From: Acinetobacter sp. SFB
GTDB taxonomy: Bacteria > Pseudomonadota > Gammaproteobacteria > Pseudomonadales > Moraxellaceae
NCBI RefSeq assembly: GCF_001647545.1
Contig: NZ_LSZH01000013.1
Location: 1 to 64,000, forward strand
Direction of reading: 5' to 3'
Length of the DNA: 64,000 nucleotides
Positions 28,257 to 37,514 of the stretch are shown in pieces. Numbering within the stretch: the first letter of the stretch is position 1; every line of letters starts with the position of its first letter. The notes below the pieces were generated by a model. It worked only from the letters and a program-made list of their open reading frames with translations. It was not told the DNA's origin and did not search any database. The translations under genes were made by a program, and so were the position numbers.

Positions 28257-28549
28257 ATGACTGGACAACGATATACTCCAGAATTTAAAGATTAAGCTGT
28301 TAAATTGATTACTGAACGTGGATATTCTGTCACTGATGTCGCAGAACGTTTAGGTGTATCACAGCACAGCATTTATAAATGGCTAAAGGCAGTACAGCCT
28401 TTACATAACAACTCTGATGAACATGAATTGCTCGAAGCAAAGAAAGAAATCTTACGCCTTAAAAGTCAGCTTAAACAGACTGAAGAGGAACGGGACATCT
28501 TAAAGTGAAAGCACTGCTTTCACGCCGCTTTGCAAGCCTGCCCGAGTAA
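28257..28549 (+). pseudogene. IS3-family orfA (helix-turn-helix), broken
   Basis: MTGQRYTPEFKD, a stop codon, then AVKLITERGYSVTDVAERLG and VSQHSIYKWLKA (helix-turn-helix), and a leucine-rich coiled end EAKKEILRLKSQLKQTEEER. A 2-base insertion after DILK shifts the last ~14 codons (KALLSRRFASLPE). Two lesions therefore inactivate it. Confidence 0.8.
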
Positions 28550-29401
28550 AGTATCAGTTTATCCTGCAATACAGCCATCAATTTAAGATTAAAACGATGT
28601 GTCGGGTTCTTAAGATTGCTCGTGCTGGCTATTATGCGTGGCTGCAGGAGCCAGAATGAGGCAGGACTATTGAAGATACGCGGTTATTACAACTTATCCG
28701 CTCTTCTTATGATGCCAGTTATGGTATCTACGGTTATCGTCGCATCACGCTGGATCTTAAAGAGCTAGGTGAAAACAGTGGGCCTAATCGTGTGCTGAAG
28801 ATCATGAACAACAATGACATTGCCGCTGTTCGAGGATATAAGAAGTATAAAAGCTATGGTCGTGGTCGTCCTCAGATTGTGCCACCTAACCATTTAAATC
28901 GAGAGTTTGTGTAAACATACCTGATACCTCGTGGGTGACTGATATTACCTACATCCGCACCTGGCAAGGCTGGTTATATTTGGCTGTGGTTCTCGATTTA
29001 TATTCAAGGAAAGTCATCGGTTGGTCAATGAAACCTACGCTTGCCAAGGATATTGTTTTAGATGCAATTCTTATAGCGGTATGGCGACGCAGACCCAATG
29101 AACCTGTGATCATACACTCAGACCAAGGCTCACAATACAGCAGCGGAGATTGGCAAAGATTCTGTCAAAAGCATAACTTAGTTACCAGTATGAGTCGTCG
29201 CGGAAACTGTTGGGATAATGCCGTTGCTGAATCCTTTTTAGCAGCTTGAAGAAGGAAAGAATTAAAAAGAGAATCTATAAAACTCGAGAAATGGCCCGTG
29301 CAGATGTGTTTGATTATATCGAGATGTTTTACAATCGAATCAGGCATCATTCGCATCTCGATGGGATGAGTCCAGAAGCCTTTGAGGCAGCTTCAAAATG
29401 A
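28549..29401 (+). pseudogene. IS3-family orfB transposase (DDE), broken
   Basis: KYQFILQYSHQFKIKTMCRV to AWLQEPE then a stop; YGIYGYRRITLDLKELGENS; frame disruption around 28913; the integrase core TDITYIRTWQGWLYLAVVLD, IHSDQGSQYSSGDW and GNCWDNAVAESF supply all three DDE residues; a final frameshift in the Ser codons leaves KKERIKKRIYKTREMARADV to EAFEAASK out of frame. Confidence 0.8.
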
Positions 29402-29434
29402 GGCTGTCTCGTGTATAGGATACTGGGAGCAGAA

Positions 29435-29700
29435 TCTGAACGATCTGTGCTCGCTTGCAATGCATCGTAATAAGCTTTTTGGTTTTGATAAATCAAGCTT
29501 TCTACAGGGATATTGAGAAGAATTGGATTCCACTGGCTTAAGATTAAAGTTTGCCATAAACGTCCCATACGCCCATTGCCATCAGCAAATGGGTGTATAA
29601 ACTCATAATGAAATACTGAACTCTGAATTAATGAGTGCTCATTACCTTCAGTCAATCACCGCAATAACTCTCCCATTAAACGGTAGACCTGATTTGTTCT
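29435..29700 (-). pseudogene. Fic family protein fragment, truncated by the IS
   Basis: Frames on the minus strand give QVYRLMGELLR, a stop in place of Trp, then LTEGNEHSLIQSSVFHYEFI and the complete Fic motif HPFADGNGRMGR followed by LWQTLILSQWNPILLNIPVE. The sequence stops making Fic sense at STDRSDSAP, where the IS3 right end begins, and no continuation is found left of the IS. Active Fic proteins AMPylate targets; this one lacks both ends. Confidence 0.8.
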
Positions 29701-29758
29701 GTGCTAATCAAACCTCTACCTCTCTCCTCTTTCTAAAACTACAAACACTTTTTAAAAA

Positions 29759-30583
29759 TTATCGAATGTACTTTTTCATTGCTGCATCTTTAGAAAGAGC
29801 AAAATTAATAATTACTTCTGACTGAAACTCTTTTTTTATATATTTCAGACTTACGGGATTACAACTTAATGCATATTTCAAAATTTTTTCTGAATATTGT
29901 TTTAAAAACTGGATCACATAAGCCCGTTGCTCTATTGCTTTCAGCCATAAGTCTTCATAGTACACTTCTATATGCTGAATTGCATAAGGTCGAAGCTTAA
30001 CAGCCTGCTCACATAAATCTTTGCTCGGTTTTTGAATAAATTGAATCGACATTGGATTGTTTTCAATGGCCATTAAAAGCATAGCAGCCGTTGGATTCAA
30101 CACATCTTTAATCGCTAAACCATTTTTACGTACAGCCAACAAGCAAAGGGCTTCTGTTTGCTGTTTTACATACTTAATCGCTTGCGGATTCAGTGAAACT
30201 GCCATCAGACAAATGAGATCGGTCTGTTTACGCACATATTTTAAGGCAAAACCATTTTGTTGAATCGCGGCAATACAAATTTCTTCATTTTGAAATAAGA
30301 CATGCCTTAAGGCCAAACCTTCATTTTTAACTGCAGCTAAAATTACCGCATAAGTTGGATCTGAAATAAACTGCAATAAATCCCCATTATGTTTTACCGC
30401 CAACAGACATAACGCTTCTGTTTGCTGCTTTACATATTTAATCGCTTTAGGGTTTTGAATTATTGCCTCGTAACATAAATCATCATCTTGCTTTTCAATA
30501 TATTGTAAATACAGCCCATGCTCTTTTACTGCATTTAAATTGGCCAAATCATTTGGATAGTAGGAATGTATTTTCTGAATCAT
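29759..30583 (-). CDS. DUF4116 repeat protein
   Basis: 274 residues built almost entirely of ~11 tandem 22-residue helical repeats with consensus xxNPxAIKYVKQQTEALCLLAV. Two copies (IQNPKAIKYVKQQTEALCLL and SLNPQAIKYVKQQTEALCLL) are nearly identical, so there was recent duplication. This is the DUF4116 pattern, found in many bacterial, protist and viral proteins with no assigned function; repeats of this sort suggest a protein-binding solenoid. No signal peptide or catalytic motif. It sits between the truncated Fic gene and the catabolic operon; the link to either is unknown. Confidence 0.75.
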   Translation of the reverse strand: MIQKIHSYYPNDLANLNAVKEHGLYLQYIEKQDDDLCYEAIIQNPKAIKYVKQQTEALCLLAVKHNGDLLQFISDPTYAVILAAVKNEGLALRHVLFQNEEICIAAIQQNGFALKYVRKQTDLICLMAVSLNPQAIKYVKQQTEALCLLAVRKNGLAIKDVLNPTAAMLLMAIENNPMSIQFIQKPSKDLCEQAVKLRPYAIQHIEVYYEDLWLKAIEQRAYVIQFLKQYSEKILKYALSCNPVSLKYIKKEFQSEVIINFALSKDAAMKKYIR

Positions 30584-30639
30584 TTCAATATTTTCTTTTT
30601 AAAAGCACTGATGTTTGCAACGACATCAGTGCTTCATCT

Positions 30640-31665
30640 TTAAGCCTGCTGTGCTTTCAGCATATTTAGCGCCACATCTACAATCATGTCTTCCTGACCA
30701 CCCACCATGCGGCGTTTGCCCAGCTCAACTAAAATATCGAATGCCGATAAACCATATTTTTCAGCTGCTGTTTCAGTATGACGCAAGAAACTCGAATAGA
30801 CCCCTGCATACCCCAAAGCCAAGGTTTCACGATCCACACGCACCGGACGTTCCTGTAACGGACGCACGATATCCTCCGCTGCATCAATCAGCTTTTTCAC
30901 ATCACAGCCATGGTTGAGTCCCATCCGCTCAACCGCTGCAATAAACACTTCAAGCGGTGCATTACCTGCCCCAGCGCCCATACCTGTCAAGCTAGCATCA
31001 ATCCGGTTACAGCCATGCTCTAAAGCAACAATACTGTTGGCTACACCTAAACTGAGATTGTGATGGGCATGCATCCCGGTTTCAGTTTCAGGATTCAATA
31101 CATCTTTCATGGCTTTAAAACGCTCTGCAATGTCATACATGTTCATCGCACCGCCTGAATCCACCACATAAATACACTGCGCGCCGTAGCTTTCCATCAA
31201 CTTGCCCTGCTCGGCCAAACCTTGCGGTGTATTCATATGGCTCATCATTAAAAAGCCAACCGTATCCATGCCAAGTTCACGGGCATATTCAATATGCTGT
31301 CTGGATACATCGGCTTCGGTACAGTGCGTCGCGACACGAACCACACGTGCACCGGCATCATAAGCCGCTTTTAAGTCATGAATAGTACCAATGCCGGGCA
31401 ACAACAAAGTTGCGACTTTAGCCTGTTTGACTTCACTGGCAACCGCTTCAATCCACTCTAAATCTGTGTGTGCGCCGAAGCCATAGTTAAAGCTGGAGCC
31501 TTGCAAACCATCGCCATGCGCTACTTCAATACTATCCACACCGGCTTCATCCAAAGCGCGGGCAATCTGCCGTACCTGATCAAGTGAATATTGATGGCGA
31601 ATCGCATGCATCCCATCACGCAAGGTCACATCTGACACATAGATTTTTCTTTGCTGATCAAACAT
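30640..31665 (-). CDS. 4-hydroxy-2-oxovalerate aldolase
   Basis: 341 residues; splits 4-hydroxy-2-oxovalerate to pyruvate and acetaldehyde at the end of meta-cleavage pathways (MhpE/DmpG/BphI). N-terminal [20 protein letters not shown] holds the Arg and Asp of the metal site, [20 protein letters not shown] the metal His pair, and the C-terminal domain [20 protein letters not shown] the channelling partner surface. Last gene of the long leftward operon, 11 bp after the dehydrogenase with which it normally forms a complex. Confidence 0.95.
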   Translation of the reverse strand: MFDQQRKIYVSDVTLRDGMHAIRHQYSLDQVRQIARALDEAGVDSIEVAHGDGLQGSSFNYGFGAHTDLEWIEAVASEVKQAKVATLLLPGIGTIHDLKAAYDAGARVVRVATHCTEADVSRQHIEYARELGMDTVGFLMMSHMNTPQGLAEQGKLMESYGAQCIYVVDSGGAMNMYDIAERFKAMKDVLNPETETGMHAHHNLSLGVANSIVALEHGCNRIDASLTGMGAGAGNAPLEVFIAAVERMGLNHGCDVKKLIDAAEDIVRPLQERPVRVDRETLALGYAGVYSSFLRHTETAAEKYGLSAFDILVELGKRRMVGGQEDMIVDVALNMLKAQQA

Positions 31666-31676
31666 TTCAATTCTCC

Positions 31677-32630
31677 TTACGCAATTTCTTGTTTTTGGCT
31701 ATGGCTTAAATGAGTTTCGGCAAAGCGTTCTGCCGCAGCCAAAGCGGCACTGGTCATAATGTCGAGATTCCCGGCATAGGCCGGCAGGTAATGTGCAGCG
31801 CCTTCCACTTCAAGGAAAATAGACACTTTTAAGCCTGGAAGTTTGCCCAGACCCGGAATATTCACTGGACAATCGGCATTGAATTCTTCGAACTGGACTT
31901 CCTGTTTTAGACGATAACCGGGTACATAAGCATGCACCGCTTCAGCCATGTCGTGGACAGATTGGCGAATAGCGTCTTTATCGGCACCGAATTCTGCAAA
32001 GCAATACACGGTGTCACGCATGATCAGTGGCGGCTCGGCCGGATTCATGATGATGATGGCTTTGCCTTTTTCTGCTCCGCCGACTTCTTCAATCGCTTTG
32101 GAAGTGGTTTCGGTAAATTCATCAATATTGGCACGGGTGCCCGGTCCGGCAGACTTGCTGGCAATCGAGGCAATGATTTCTGCATAATGCACTTTAGCCA
32201 CTCGAGACACTGCACGCACCATTGGAATGGTTGCCTGACCACCGCAAGTGACCATATTGATATTCGGGGCATCCAGATGCTGATCCAGATTCACCACCGG
32301 AACCACATAAGGACCGATTGCTGCTGGCGTCAGGTCAATCACCTGAATACCGTATTGCTGTAATACCTGATTGTGATGGGCATGTGCCCCGGCAGAGGTA
32401 GCATCAAAAACAATTTTAATCTCTTTAAAAGATGGCAGTTTTAACAAACCTTCAATACTTTCTGCCGTGATTTCAAAACCGAAACGTGCAGCGCGGGCCA
32501 AGCCATCTGAATTAGGGTCTGCCCCAACCATGGCTGCCATTTCCAGATATTTTGCATTGCGCATGATTTTAATCATCAGGTCAGTGCCAATGTTGCCTGA
32601 ACCAATGATGGCGCATTTAATTTTTGACAT
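31677..32630 (-). CDS. acetaldehyde dehydrogenase (acylating)
   Basis: 317 residues; NAD and CoA dependent oxidation of acetaldehyde to acetyl-CoA (MhpF/DmpF/BphJ). N-terminal Rossmann loop [15 protein letters not shown]; catalytic Cys in [14 protein letters not shown] near residue 131; [14 protein letters not shown] is a family motif. It forms a channelling complex with the aldolase encoded immediately downstream. 34 bp after the hydratase gene. Confidence 0.95.
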   Translation of the reverse strand: MSKIKCAIIGSGNIGTDLMIKIMRNAKYLEMAAMVGADPNSDGLARAARFGFEITAESIEGLLKLPSFKEIKIVFDATSAGAHAHHNQVLQQYGIQVIDLTPAAIGPYVVPVVNLDQHLDAPNINMVTCGGQATIPMVRAVSRVAKVHYAEIIASIASKSAGPGTRANIDEFTETTSKAIEEVGGAEKGKAIIIMNPAEPPLIMRDTVYCFAEFGADKDAIRQSVHDMAEAVHAYVPGYRLKQEVQFEEFNADCPVNIPGLGKLPGLKVSIFLEVEGAAHYLPAYAGNLDIMTSAALAAAERFAETHLSHSQKQEIA

Positions 32631-32664
32631 ACTCTCTATCCTTATTTTTTATTCGCCCAAGCCA

Positions 32665-33450
32665 TCAAGCACTGAAAGCTGCTGTAACTGAACCCAAACC
32701 TTCGATTTCCACCTGATAAGCTGCACCAGCCTGTACCGCAACCATAGGACCCAGTGCACCAGTCAGTACAATGTCGCCGGCTTTTAACGGACGGTCCCGA
32801 CATACCATTTCATCTGCGAGCCACACCGCAGCATGGAGCGGATTGTCCAAACAGGCCTTACCAACGCCTTGTGACACCACCTCGCCGGAGCAGGTCATTT
32901 GCATCAGGCAATTCACTAAATCTATATCTGTAAGCTGTACTTTGTTTTGACCCAATACAAAAGCGGCACTCGATGCATTGTCAGCGACAGTATCCAACAA
33001 CGATATTTTCCAGTTTTCAATACGGCTATCTACAATCTCAATGGCTGCTACGGCATAATCCGTTGCGGCAATAATGTCCTCAATCGTGTGCTTTTTCTGC
33101 ACCAGATCACTTTTGAGTACCAGTGCAATTTCTGCTTCAACTTTGGGCTGAATCAGTTTGCAGAATGCAATACTTTGACCATCTTCATAAGCCATATCGG
33201 CAAACAGCATGCCAAAATCGGGTGAATCTACCCCTAGCTGCTGTTGGACGGAAAAAGATGTCAGACCAATTTTTTTACCGACAATACGTCGACCATTATT
33301 CAGTGCTCGCTGTGTATTGATGTCTTGTATCGCATAAGCCTGATCGACTGTTGCAGCTTCAGCTAAAAGCTCACGAATGGGTGCAATCGGCTGGCGGTTT
33401 TGTTCTGCCTGATATAAAGCCTCTGCAATTGAATGTTCTGTTGCCACCAT
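32665..33450 (-). CDS. 2-oxopent-4-enoate hydratase (MhpD/DmpE family)
   Basis: 261 residues; adds water to 2-hydroxypenta-2,4-dienoate giving 4-hydroxy-2-oxovalerate. RRIVGKKIGLTSFSVQQQLG near residue 54 and the metal-site acids in PKVEAEIALVLKSDL are hallmarks of the FAH-like hydratase family. Decarboxylase DmpH is a close relative, but the context (aldolase and dehydrogenase next) supports hydratase. ATG preceded by AGGAGCGAACAA. Confidence 0.9.
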   Translation of the reverse strand: MVATEHSIAEALYQAEQNRQPIAPIRELLAEAATVDQAYAIQDINTQRALNNGRRIVGKKIGLTSFSVQQQLGVDSPDFGMLFADMAYEDGQSIAFCKLIQPKVEAEIALVLKSDLVQKKHTIEDIIAATDYAVAAIEIVDSRIENWKISLLDTVADNASSAAFVLGQNKVQLTDIDLVNCLMQMTCSGEVVSQGVGKACLDNPLHAAVWLADEMVCRDRPLKAGDIVLTGALGPMVAVQAGAAYQVEIEGLGSVTAAFSA

Positions 33451-33589
33451 TTGTTCGCTCCTGTATCAGTTTCAGCTTTTTGTGGCAAAGCTTCGCCCGA
33501 GCATGACTGCCCCATTTGTTTAAAATATTTTTGAAGAAATCTTAGCCCAGATCGAAAAACGATTGGATCAGGGCTGATGCCGCAATGAC

Positions 33590-34126
33590 TTAATCGGTGA
33601 TGCTGACGTTTTTGCCACTTTTTAGTTCAGACATACGCTGATCAAGTTCACCATCAACATAGTACAGTTCGGTAAAGCAGCCAATTTGCTCGCGAGTATC
33701 AAAATATGCCCAACGGCAGTTGCCAAACGGTCCTTCAAAAAAACCGGCCATGGCTTTTTGAATACCTAAATCTAGGTAATGCTGTTCTGCCTGCGCATAT
33801 TCAGCCGCATCTTTTTGGCGAAAACCAATATGATGTGGCCCTTTGCCTTTTTCATCCAACCAGTCTTTATAGACACTGCTGCCACCGTCATGGCGCGCTA
33901 GTTCAATTAACGTTTCACCGGCAAAGCCATACGCACAGCTAAATTGAAAATCACCCGGCTGGCCGTAATACTCTTTTTCTTTTTGCGTCTGAGATAAACC
34001 TTCAGCGACATTCCAAACTTCAATACCATTGGTTTTACTGAAAAAATCCATCGCTTGTTGCAAGTCTTCCACCACAAAACAAATTTGGTCGAAACGCTTA
34101 CTCAGCATATTCTGTACAGCCACCAT
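33590..34126 (-). CDS. VOC-superfamily protein (glyoxalase/epimerase-like)
   Basis: 178 residues, two beta-alpha-beta-beta-beta modules. RFDQICFVVEDLQQAMDFFS at the start and GPHHIGFRQKDAAEYAQAEQ in the second half are typical VOC strands, with probable metal ligands His (GPHHIGF) and Glu (CFTELYY). Length and layout resemble methylmalonyl-CoA epimerase-type or small lactoylglutathione-lyase-type members and not the ~300-residue extradiol dioxygenases. Lies inside the dioxygenase operon, 11 bp after the ferredoxin gene, so it probably handles a pathway intermediate. Reaction unknown. Confidence 0.75.
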   Translation of the reverse strand: MVAVQNMLSKRFDQICFVVEDLQQAMDFFSKTNGIEVWNVAEGLSQTQKEKEYYGQPGDFQFSCAYGFAGETLIELARHDGGSSVYKDWLDEKGKGPHHIGFRQKDAAEYAQAEQHYLDLGIQKAMAGFFEGPFGNCRWAYFDTREQIGCFTELYYVDGELDQRMSELKSGKNVSITD

Positions 34127-34137
34127 AACCCAGTTCC

Positions 34138-34356
34138 TTATGCCGATTCTAAGATACGGAAACTAATGGCTTGCGCTGGGCAAGAGCCTACCAGTTCTTT
34201 CACTTCATCTTCACGGTCAATGTCCACAAAATGCATTTTTAAATTGGCCACTTGGCTGCCTTGTGGAATTTCAAAAATATCTTCCGACATCAGGCACATG
34301 CCATAACCTTGACATTGATGCGCGTCTAAAATAATTTCGATTGTTTGATTGCTCAT
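34138..34356 (-). CDS. ferredoxin of the ring-hydroxylating dioxygenase
   Basis: 72 residues. Cys residues fall in CQGYGMC and GSCPAQAI, the pattern of small single-cluster ferredoxins (3Fe-4S or 4Fe-4S type; one Cys of the standard CxxCxxC is spaced CxxxxxC) as used with some P450s and Rieske oxygenases. This contrasts with the Rieske-type ferredoxins of biphenyl dioxygenases. The ATG at 34356 has AAAGG at good spacing; the earlier ATG abuts it. Shuttles electrons from the reductase (45645) to the oxygenase. Confidence 0.8.
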   Translation of the reverse strand: MSNQTIEIILDAHQCQGYGMCLMSEDIFEIPQGSQVANLKMHFVDIDREDEVKELVGSCPAQAISFRILESA

Positions 34357-34399
34357 GAGATTCATCCTTTAATTTCAAGTCCGAAGGACGGTTTCTGAT

Positions 34400-34897
34400 T
34401 TACAGAAACACGCCCAAGTTTGGCGTACGTAATACGGCTTCAGTTAAAATCGCTTTACGTTTTAATAAACGCGCCCCCTGCTCAGTAATTTTTAAAGTGT
34501 CCAAGCGACGGTATGGAATAATATCGCCCTGTTCATCATGGCCACGTTGACGGTACATAATGGTAGCACTATGTACATTCACTATATCTGCCTGTTCAGT
34601 TGGCTCAATCATCACGCTACCAATCACGCGTAATGTGCGTGATGGCGGCACTTCTGCCCATGCTTGACCCGATGCCAGACGATCAATACGCACCTTAATA
34701 TGGGCTTTTTTATCGAGTATACGATACGCAGCACCTGGAAATTCGTCCTGAAAATGCTGTGAGCTAATACGTAGTGGAACTTCATAAGTGATGTCATCAT
34801 CTAGCAGTGCAAACCACTCATCAAAACGACGTTCATCCAGTAATAATGCTTCTTGTGCTAAAAAATTATGCACGGTTTCGCGTGTTAAATATTCCAT
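34400..34897 (-). CDS. aromatic-ring-hydroxylating dioxygenase, beta subunit
   Basis: 165 residues, SnoaL/NTF2-like fold. EALLLDERRFDEWFALLDDD near the N-terminus and SRTLRVIGSVMIE in the middle are conserved in beta subunits of Rieske oxygenases, which are structural and sit in an alpha3beta3 mushroom. The ATG directly follows the stop codon of the alpha gene with GGGAG inside the alpha 3' end, so translation is coupled. Confidence 0.92.
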   Translation of the reverse strand: MEYLTRETVHNFLAQEALLLDERRFDEWFALLDDDITYEVPLRISSQHFQDEFPGAAYRILDKKAHIKVRIDRLASGQAWAEVPPSRTLRVIGSVMIEPTEQADIVNVHSATIMYRQRGHDEQGDIIPYRRLDTLKITEQGARLLKRKAILTEAVLRTPNLGVFL

Positions 34898-36304
34898 TTA
34901 TGCCACTCCCTTTTGCTGTGCATTTTCATCAGCCAAGCATGTCACTTTTGCTTGTTTGCCTTCACGCATTTCTTTTAACCAGCGGCGCCAGAACCCGATT
35001 TGACAGTATTCACCGTAAATGGATGGATGGAATTCACCCGGACCTTGCCATGCCGGATCTTTACCGGTTTGTTTTTGGCTATAGTGCAAATTCACTTTGG
35101 CTTTACGCAACCACGGGCTTTGTCCGCCTTTGGCAATTCCTTCCCAAACCGCAGTATCATCCGCTTCAAAAATACCGCCTGAACCAAAGGCATATTGACC
35201 TGCTGCATAGGCTTTTTCAGCATATTCATCAGGGACAAAGCTAAATTCAAACTCGTAGTTCCACAGCTCCATCACCCCCGGTGCAATCGGCTGCCACATA
35301 CGGATATTGGTAAATGGAATCGGCATTTCACCTGGTGCAGAAGGATGCGGCAAACGCATATAACTGAAGTTCGGGAAAATCGTACCGATGGTCGGCGGAA
35401 TTTCCTTAATCATTTGGATTTGTGTTTCATCTAAATTCGACAAATCAAACTGCGCCTGTAGCTCTGGTGGATAACCCCAGTTCGGCAATGGAATGCCCAC
35501 CATATTGGATAAGTTATGGCCAATAAAACTGTTACCATTACCAAAGTCATAGCCCGAAGCATGGGTACTGACTTGGTTAACACTTGGAATAAAACCTGAA
35601 CTTGCTGCAGACATGTGCGCAGTACTGACGTGATAGGCATCGCCACAGAAGTTTTCTGCACCACTTTTCCAGTCGGCTTTGACTTGGAAACGCTCGGGTT
35701 CTTTGAGTAATTTAACGCCATCCGGATGAAGACCAAAAATTGCATCCAAAGCCCACACCGTGTCACCAAGATATTCACGTAGATCAGGCACATCTTCATT
35801 TAAAGAGGCAAAGATAAAACCATATAAGCTTTCAACTTTGGCTGCGCGAAGTAATCCCCACTCCTTCGCATCGAGCTTACCGCCATAGGCATCTTTCATA
35901 TGCGGTGCGCCCATCCAGTCACCGTTGTTTTTATACACCCAACCATGGTACGGGCATTTAAAACTGGTCGCATTACCCCGGTCGTTATGACAGACCTCAG
36001 TACCACGGTGACGGCAGTGATTCAGTAAGACATTGATTTTATTTTCACTGTCACGCGTCACAATGACTTTATCCAAACCCAAACGGCGTAGTACATAGTC
36101 GCCTAAATTCGGAATTTCAGTTTCATGGGCAATGAAAATCCAGTTACGCGTATAAATACGTTCCATTTCTGCGCGGAACACCGCATCGTCATTGAACACG
36201 TCAATCGGTAAAACACCGTTATTTAAACTTTCCTCTACGCGATCACATAAATGATCTACATAGTCTTCATCACTTCCCGCAGTCACTTGAATATACTTAA
36301 ACAT
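34898..36304 (-). CDS. aromatic-ring-hydroxylating dioxygenase, alpha subunit (Rieske)
   Basis: 468 residues. The Rieske centre is intact: Cys and His in NHCRHRGTEVCH near residue 90, and Cys and His in FKCPYHGWVYKNNG. The mononuclear iron site has ENFCGDAYHVSTAHMSAASS near residue 220, giving the bridging Asp and both His ligands. The catalytic domain is of the PhdA/NidA/DitA type (large substrate oxygenases) by general look, but the substrate cannot be assigned. Partner subunits and ferredoxin follow. It would make a cis-dihydrodiol that the SDR at 58474 could oxidise. Confidence 0.92.
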   Translation of the reverse strand: MFKYIQVTAGSDEDYVDHLCDRVEESLNNGVLPIDVFNDDAVFRAEMERIYTRNWIFIAHETEIPNLGDYVLRRLGLDKVIVTRDSENKINVLLNHCRHRGTEVCHNDRGNATSFKCPYHGWVYKNNGDWMGAPHMKDAYGGKLDAKEWGLLRAAKVESLYGFIFASLNEDVPDLREYLGDTVWALDAIFGLHPDGVKLLKEPERFQVKADWKSGAENFCGDAYHVSTAHMSAASSGFIPSVNQVSTHASGYDFGNGNSFIGHNLSNMVGIPLPNWGYPPELQAQFDLSNLDETQIQMIKEIPPTIGTIFPNFSYMRLPHPSAPGEMPIPFTNIRMWQPIAPGVMELWNYEFEFSFVPDEYAEKAYAAGQYAFGSGGIFEADDTAVWEGIAKGGQSPWLRKAKVNLHYSQKQTGKDPAWQGPGEFHPSIYGEYCQIGFWRRWLKEMREGKQAKVTCLADENAQQKGVA

Positions 36305-36412
36305 GCGACATCTCCCTGATTGTTGTTCTCTATGCCTGGCTGGCGCTCATCCTGAGCGTTGCTGGGCAGCTCGGTTTAAAATTGTTCGGTTTAAAAGCTC
36401 AAGCTAAAATCA

Positions 36413-37357
36413 TTAACCTGCTTTTTTGGCTGGGCCGTTAAATGGTGCCCAATTTTGTTTGCGGAATTCGAGTAAGTAGGCTTGTGCATTATCTTCATGC
36501 AATGGCAGCTCACGAGGAATCCAACTTGCATCCAGCTGATCCATATCGGCATCGTATTCAAAACGGCAACCCAGTGGACCATCGAAATACCAGAACCAGT
36601 TTGAACCTAAGCCATGACGACCCGGGCCCCAGAAGCTTTCATGTCCAGCTTTTTCAAAGCGCTGCCCTGCTAGCATCAGTTCACTTGGGCCTGAAAGATG
36701 GAATGAAATATGTTCGACACCCTTAATATGTTCAGGTGCTTGAATCAGGAACAAGGTGTGATGGTCTGTGGTACCACCTGCGCGCAGGAATGGTCCACCA
36801 CCTAAACGGTCGCTGACACGGAAACCTAAACGATTGACATAAAAGTTTTCAGCTTTGGCTGCATCTGGCACAAACACAGCGGTATGACCTAGAGTACGAG
36901 GTTGAATTTGAATGGAATGATCGACACCTAACTGGTTATAACCCCGTTGATGCGGTGCACCGGGTGCATTAATCTTTTCTACTGGTAAATTTAATTCACG
37001 ACGTTTAGTGATTTGAAAACCAATGGTAATTCCAACATCATCCACGGTTTCAAGTGCGCCATTGGCTAAGATTTTGACTTCGCGGTCTTGACTTAATTCA
37101 GCCTGAATATCATCGAGTGTCGCCTGATCTGCAACGCCATACACCATTTTACGCAGCTGGCTAATGGAAGCGAGTTTTGCAGGGAGCTCTGGATGTTCAG
37201 CTTCAGCCACTAAAATGCCCGTCGCATCCAGCGTTTCAAAATAACGCCCAAATGGCTGATTATTGACTTCAGTTAAACCAAAGTCCTGCATAAATTGAAC
37301 CGCTGCATTTAAATCATTTGCGCCATAGACCAAATGATCAATACCGATAATATTCAT
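36413..37357 (-). CDS. extradiol-type ring-cleavage dioxygenase (VOC superfamily), copy A
   Basis: 314 residues from the ATG at 37357, preceded by AGGAGTAACAGA. Two VOC domains. The C-terminal domain keeps the type I extradiol metal triad: LGHTAVFVPDAAKAENFYVN (His), TTDHHTLFLIQ (His) and LGCRFEYDADMDQ (Glu). It therefore looks like an active Fe(II) catechol 2,3-dioxygenase-type enzyme of the BphC class, cleaving a catechol next to the diol. A second enzyme of this type is at 47894. 109 bp before the oxygenase alpha gene, same operon. Confidence 0.85.
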   Translation of the reverse strand: MNIIGIDHLVYGANDLNAAVQFMQDFGLTEVNNQPFGRYFETLDATGILVAEAEHPELPAKLASISQLRKMVYGVADQATLDDIQAELSQDREVKILANGALETVDDVGITIGFQITKRRELNLPVEKINAPGAPHQRGYNQLGVDHSIQIQPRTLGHTAVFVPDAAKAENFYVNRLGFRVSDRLGGGPFLRAGGTTDHHTLFLIQAPEHIKGVEHISFHLSGPSELMLAGQRFEKAGHESFWGPGRHGLGSNWFWYFDGPLGCRFEYDADMDQLDASWIPRELPLHEDNAQAYLLEFRKQNWAPFNGPAKKAG

Positions 37358-37514
37358 TCTGTTACTCCTGTATTCCAATCCTCGGAATACCCCTGTGATT
37401 TTTCGTTTTTTAATACTTTTTGAAGTGCTTCATGCACCGGCGATAGGGCTGAAATGTATTCTCTACAAATACACTTCAGCGCTATATTAGATCTAAGACT
37501 AATTGACGATTGAC

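Larger units (their letters stand above)
28196..29434 (+). mobile_element. degenerate IS3-family insertion sequence
   Basis: Left end GGACTGCCACCACTCTCCTAGAC and right end (reverse complement) TTCTGCTCCCAGTATCCTATAC share 15 of 20 aligned bases, suitable terminal inverted repeats. Inside are an orfA and an orfB in the usual overlapping order, both broken. The right end truncates a Fic gene. The element is too damaged to move by itself. Ends are placed approximately; no target duplication is certain (ATCT is a candidate). Confidence 0.75.

Noticed and set aside
27951..28268. Leftward frame of 105 codons across the left att remnant
   Set aside because: It crosses the tRNA fragment and IS end, has no family resemblance and no ribosome site.
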